From Methanomassiliicoccales archaeon UBA147 (GTDB lineage Archaea; Thermoplasmatota; Thermoplasmata; SG8-5): a DNA stretch of 16,284 nt. The translations under genes were made by a program, and so were the position numbers. The notes below the pieces were generated by a model. That model saw only the letters and a program-made list of their open reading frames with translations, searched no databases and had not been told where the DNA came from. Location: positions 1-16,284 of the forward strand of contig DAJR01000030.1 in NCBI GenBank assembly GCA_002496385.1, in the 5' to 3' direction. Below, piece by piece: positions 14,140-16,284 of this stretch. The stretch's first letter is position 1. Each line of letters starts with the position of its first letter.

Positions 14140-15307
14140 TGTCCTTCACCTCGCCTGTTACTTTTCCGTCTCTCATGCGTGCCTCGAATTTCCCTTTCCT
14201 GAATCCCTGTGCGCCCCTCACCCTTTCGCCGTCCTGGTACATGGCTGCAAGCCCTTTCTCCGCAATCGCCGCTGCCAAGGTTGTGCGCAGCCCGGAGTCC
14301 AGGTATGCACGCAATTTCTTGGCCCCGGCCAGGTGTCGGGCGGAATGAAAGCCGATGCCGGCTTCCAAGCCTTTGAGCGTGCTCCGGACGTTCTCCACTC
14401 TGGAATCCAGCACCTTCCTCCACATTGACATGTCCATGCTGTCAAGTGCCTGGCGGTTGTCCCTCACACATTCCTCAGCCGATGCCTTGATGGATTCCAC
14501 TAGAGACTTTTCCTCGTCGATGACCCTCTGCATGCCCTTGACAACGAGCTCGGCCGCTGCCGTTGGAGTTGAGGCCCTGGCATCGGCCACGTTGTCTGTG
14601 ATGACCTCGTCTATCTCATGGCCGACCGCAGAAATGATTGGAGTCTTGCAGGCGAATACCGCCCTGGCCAGCGATTCCTCGTTGAAGGCCCATAGGTCCT
14701 CCATCGAGCCGCCGCCCCTGCCGATGATGATGACATCGACCTTCCCGTCCAGCTTCCCGATGCCTGCGGCGATGCTCTCGGCCGCGCCTTCACCCTGTAC
14801 CCTGGCATCCACAGTCAGTATCTCCACCCCGGGTCCGGACATGAATACTCTGGCCATGTCCTGGAGTGCCGCGCCCTTCTCGGAGGTGACGATGCCGACT
14901 CTGCCGGGATACTGGGGGATGGGAACCTTGGACTCGGGCGCGAACAGCCCCTCTTTGTGAAGCTTCTCCTTGAGCTCCAGGTATCTCCTGAATAGCTCGC
15001 CCCGACCCTCGGGCTCGCATCTTCGCACGTCCAGTTGGTATGTCGAATTGCCCCCCCAGGAGGTGACGCTGCCCCACACCACGACCCGGTCCCCGTCCTT
15101 CAGGGGAAGGGAGTCGATGGCGTCGGCATTGCCCTTCCAGATGGCGCATTTCAGGACATTGGATTCGTCCTTTAATGAGAAATAGTGATGGCCTCGGTCG
15201 GAATACCCCGAGACTTCCCCCCGGACCGCGATGTCGCACAGCTCGGGCTTCGACCTGAGCGTGTCCTTGACCAGGCGGGACACCTCGGTGACTGTCAGCG
15301 GTTCCAT
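14117..15307 (-). CDS. xseA: Exonuclease VII large subunit
   Basis: A 396-residue protein. The N-terminal OB fold (about 1-100) has the GEVSGYSDRGHHYFSLKDE signature (30-48). The catalytic domain has VGIVTSEKGAALQD (137-150), GRGGGSMEDLWAFNEE (196-211), SAVGHEIDEVITDNVADARASTPTAAAE (226-253) and then a long helical region (about 255-340) that in the family carries the small subunits. It degrades single-stranded DNA to oligonucleotides. The ATG at 15307 lies about 26 nt after a TATA box, with no ribosome site, so it is probably leaderless. Exonuclease VII is mainly bacterial and patchy in archaea, so lateral origin is plausible. Length is a little below the bacterial 400-460. Confidence 0.95.
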   Translation of the reverse strand: MEPLTVTEVSRLVKDTLRSKPELCDIAVRGEVSGYSDRGHHYFSLKDESNVLKCAIWKGNADAIDSLPLKDGDRVVVWGSVTSWGGNSTYQLDVRRCEPEGRGELFRRYLELKEKLHKEGLFAPESKVPIPQYPGRVGIVTSEKGAALQDMARVFMSGPGVEILTVDARVQGEGAAESIAAGIGKLDGKVDVIIIGRGGGSMEDLWAFNEESLARAVFACKTPIISAVGHEIDEVITDNVADARASTPTAAAELVVKGMQRVIDEEKSLVESIKASAEECVRDNRQALDSMDMSMWRKVLDSRVENVRSTLKGLEAGIGFHSARHLAGAKKLRAYLDSGLRTTLAAAIAEKGLAAMYQDGERVRGAQGFRKGKFEARMRDGKVTGEVKDIEVRGDN

Positions 15308-15331
15308 GGGAGGGGGATTGGCCCGGCTGAA

Positions 15332-15339
15332 TATAAATC
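15332..15339 (-). promoter_or_regulatory. Box A of xseA-xseB
   Basis: On the minus strand ATTTATAT is centred about 28 nt before the ATG at 15307, consistent with a leaderless transcript. Confidence 0.5.
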
Positions 15340-15416
15340 ATTCCCGGGGGTGGGCGAAGGTACTCGGTCGGGACCAGGTCCGTCTTTGAGGAGGAAGAGG
15401 TATTCCCTTTTCACAA

Positions 15417-15458
15417 TCTTTCACAACAATTTTCGTAAATGGGATATACTGTGAAAGA
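15417..15458. promoter_or_regulatory. 9-bp inverted repeat around a TATA-like box
   Basis: TCTTTCACA (15417-15425) and TGTGAAAGA (15450-15458) are exact inverted copies separated by 24 bp. GGATATAC (15442-15449) lies between them, just before the small gene at 15486. A further TTCACA copy sits at 15410-15415. The layout would suit a dimeric repressor site. Confidence 0.4.
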
Positions 15459-15485
15459 CCTTTTATGGTTAGGATAGTGAGTTTG

Positions 15486-15614
15486 ATGATATACAGGAAC
15501 AAACGGGAATACGAAAAGACGGTCAAGAACCTTGAAACAGTCCTGCACGAGGGAGCCCAACGTGTGAAACAGCAGTCCAAACCCTCTGATGTTGACCATG
15601 ATGGGACCGATTGA
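15486..15614 (+). CDS. Possible small protein, unknown
   Basis: A 42-codon frame encoding a very polar, mostly helical peptide (MIYRNKREYEKTVKNLETVL, then Gln/Lys-rich, ending in Asp-rich DVDHDGTD). I do not recognise it. It could start earlier at the ATG at 15465, giving 49 residues. Support for a real gene: a TATA-like box about 40 nt upstream within an inverted repeat, GTGAG shortly before the ATG, and a T-rich tract about 35 nt after the stop. It lies between xseA and a hairpin repeat array, a region with no other gene. Chance occurrence of a frame this short is quite possible. Confidence 0.35.
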   Translation: MIYRNKREYEKTVKNLETVLHEGAQRVKQQSKPSDVDHDGTD

Positions 15615-15650
15615 ATCATCAGCTATTCAATATCACACTTGACATCTCCT

Positions 15651-15676
15651 ATTTTTTCCTTTCTTTTCATTGTTTA
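15651..15676 (+). terminator. T-rich terminator after the small open frame
   Basis: A tract of ATTTTTTCC, TTTCTTTTC and TTGTTT follows the open frame at 15486-15614 and precedes the repeat array. Archaeal RNA polymerase can terminate on such U-rich stretches without a hairpin. Confidence 0.4.
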
Positions 15677-15705
15677 AAAACCACATTGCCTATGAAACGG
15701 CAGTA

Positions 15706-15868
15706 GAAACATTATTAGCAAGACATTTTTAAATCTCTTGCACAGGCTCCCGGCGGAATCGAGGGCTTCATTATTTACAAACATTCGCGATAGCCCGAGA
15801 GACGGGGGTTGAAACATTATTAGCAAGACATTTTTAAATCTCTTGCACAGGCTCCCGGCGGAATCGAG
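15706..15868 (-). repeat. 58-bp perfect direct repeat (two copies)
   Basis: The sequence from GAAACATTATTAGC to GGCGGAATCGAG occurs at 15706-15763 and again at 15811-15868 without a mismatch, 105 bp apart. It comprises the left leader and the 5' arm of array units 1 and 2. Confidence 0.9.
15746..15810 (-). repeat. Array unit 1 hairpin (degenerate closing arm)
   Basis: Inner stem GGGCT (15763-15767) pairs with AGCCC (15792-15796). The outer closing arm is replaced by CGGGGGTT, which can still pair imperfectly with CTCCCG. Positions 15748-15804 are identical to 16053-16109 of unit 4. Confidence 0.8.
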
Positions 15869-15918
15869 ACTTTCACAATTGAAATTTTGGAAACAATAAG
15901 TCGAGAGACGCCGGGAGC
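15851..15918 (-). repeat. Array unit 2 hairpin (covariant inner stem)
   Basis: The outer stem GCTCCCGGCG (15851-15860) pairs with CGCCGGGAGC (15909-15918). The inner stem is GACTT (15868-15872) with AAGTC (15898-15902), differing from the other units on both strands yet fully paired. Confidence 0.85.
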
Positions 15919-15951
15919 ACCGTATCAAAACGCATAGAATCTCTTGCATAG

Positions 15952-16018
15952 GCTCCCGGCGGAATCGAGGGCTTCACTTGATACAATTGATAACAATAGC
16001 CCGAGAGACGCCGGGAGC
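15952..16018 (-). repeat. Array unit 3 hairpin
   Basis: The outer stem is 15952-15961 with 16009-16018, and the inner stem is GGGCT (15969-15973) with AGCCC (15998-16002). The loop sequence is unlike those of units 1 and 4. Confidence 0.85.
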
Positions 16019-16050
16019 ATCGACCTAATCGGATAGAATCTCTTGCATGG

Positions 16051-16117
16051 GTTCCCGGCGGAATCGAGGGCTTCATTATTTACAAACATTCGCGATAGCC
16101 CGAGAGACGCCGGGAGC
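16051..16117 (-). repeat. Array unit 4 hairpin
   Basis: The outer stem is GTTCCCGGCG (16051-16060) with CGCCGGGAGC (16108-16117), one C-to-T change leaving a G-U wobble. The inner stem is 16068-16072 with 16097-16101. It is the unit closest to the tRNA-Glu 3' end. Confidence 0.85.
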
Positions 16118-16145
16118 ACCGTATCAAAACGCTAATAAAATGAGG

Positions 16146-16218
16146 TGCTCCCGGCGGAATTCGAATCCGCGTCGAAGCCTCGAGAGGGCTTCATGATTGG
16201 CCACTACACTACGGGAGC
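16146..16218 (-). tRNA. tRNA-Glu (CUC)
   Basis: A 73-nt tRNA on the minus strand. The acceptor stem is GCTCCCG with CGGGAGC, and the discriminator is A. The anticodon stem AAGCC/GGCTT closes the loop CTCTCGA, with anticodon CTC. The T arm is GCGGA, TTCGAAT, TCCGC. CCA is not encoded and there is no intron. No convincing TATA box is visible in the 65 bp upstream that the window contains. Confidence 0.95.
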
Positions 16219-16235
16219 TAACTGTTTGTTCCTTT

Positions 16236-16284
16236 CCCGTAGTTCGTCCCTTGGCCTTCCAGGCCTTCGGAATTCCACTACGGG
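16236..16284. repeat. Palindromic element upstream of tRNA-Glu, cut by the window edge
   Basis: CCCGTAGT (16236-16243) and ACTACGGG (16277-16284) form an 8-bp outer stem around a smaller hairpin GGCCT-TCC-AGGCC (16253-16265). CACTACGGG at 16276-16284 is identical to 16207-16215 inside tRNA-Glu (its 5' acceptor/D-arm region). It may continue beyond the window. Confidence 0.6.

Larger units (their letters stand above)
15732..16134 (-). repeat. Array of four ~100-bp tRNA-Glu-derived hairpin repeats
   Basis: Units start (AATCTCTTGCA) at 15732, 15837, 15938 and 16037, spaced 105, 101 and 99 bp. Each has an outer arm GCTCCCGGCG, then GAATCGA, an inner 5-bp stem, a 24-25-nt loop, GAGAGA, and the closing arm CGCCGGGAGC. 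On the minus strand each lies downstream of tRNA-Glu and reproduces its 7-bp acceptor stem (GCTCCCG/CGGGAGC) plus most of its T-arm 3' strand. This region (15615-16145) has no credible protein gene; frames through it merely read the repeat. Confidence 0.9.

Noticed and set aside
15674..16119. Minus-strand open frames with repeated EALDSAGSLCKRF-like peptide
   Set aside because: The repeated peptide is only the translation of the hairpin array; it has no consistent start site and crosses structural palindromes.
15706..16134. CRISPR array
   Set aside because: Units are about 100 bp, each a long palindrome with related internal sequence, and two separated units have identical 'spacers'. There are no short identical repeats with unique spacers and no cas genes.

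Overview
The window looks like chromosomal DNA of a moderately GC-rich archaeon. The markers are RadA, archaeal phosphopantothenate synthetase, a tRNA-Leu with an archaeal bulge-helix-bulge intron, TATA-type promoters, and a mixture of leaderless starts and GGTGAG/GGAGG ribosome sites. Exonuclease VII and thrombospondin-type-3 surface proteins would fit Thermoplasmatota or a related euryarchaeal group. That placement is inference; no rRNA gene is present.

Layout: (1) 1-345 holds tRNA-Leu(UAA) with a 23-nt intron, followed by a 94-bp tandem repeat that carries copies of the tRNA 3' end. (2) 384-1085 is a leaderless SAM methyltransferase. (3) 4447-1107 on the minus strand is a compact three-gene operon: a two-helix zinc-ribbon protein, a DUF2207-like membrane protein ending in six Cys-Ala dipeptides, and a radical SAM/SPASM enzyme with a PqqD-like N-terminus. 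The last two genes overlap by ATGA. (4) 8818-4502 on the minus strand encodes a very large membrane-anchored surface protein (GLUG repeats, cadherin-like/tandem-95 repeats, thrombospondin type 3 repeats). (5) 8900-15307 is a housekeeping stretch: NAD synthetase, a PH-domain membrane protein, phosphopantothenate synthetase, an M29-like aminopeptidase, RadA, a DUF1003 protein, and exonuclease VII small (TTG start) and large subunits. (6) 15308-16284 holds a possible 42-aa gene, four ~100-bp hairpin repeats, and tRNA-Glu(CUC) on the minus strand.

Two things stand out. First, the operon in (3) looks like a substrate/modifier pair: a cytosolic (CA)6 tail on a membrane protein, translationally coupled to a SPASM maturase. 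Second, both tRNA genes are followed on their own sense strand by tandem repeats derived from that tRNA's 3' end. The tRNA-Glu-side repeats fold into hairpins with three compensatory changes in a five-bp stem, so pairing seems to be maintained. The arrangement recalls the tRNA-end repeats downstream of E. coli tyrT.
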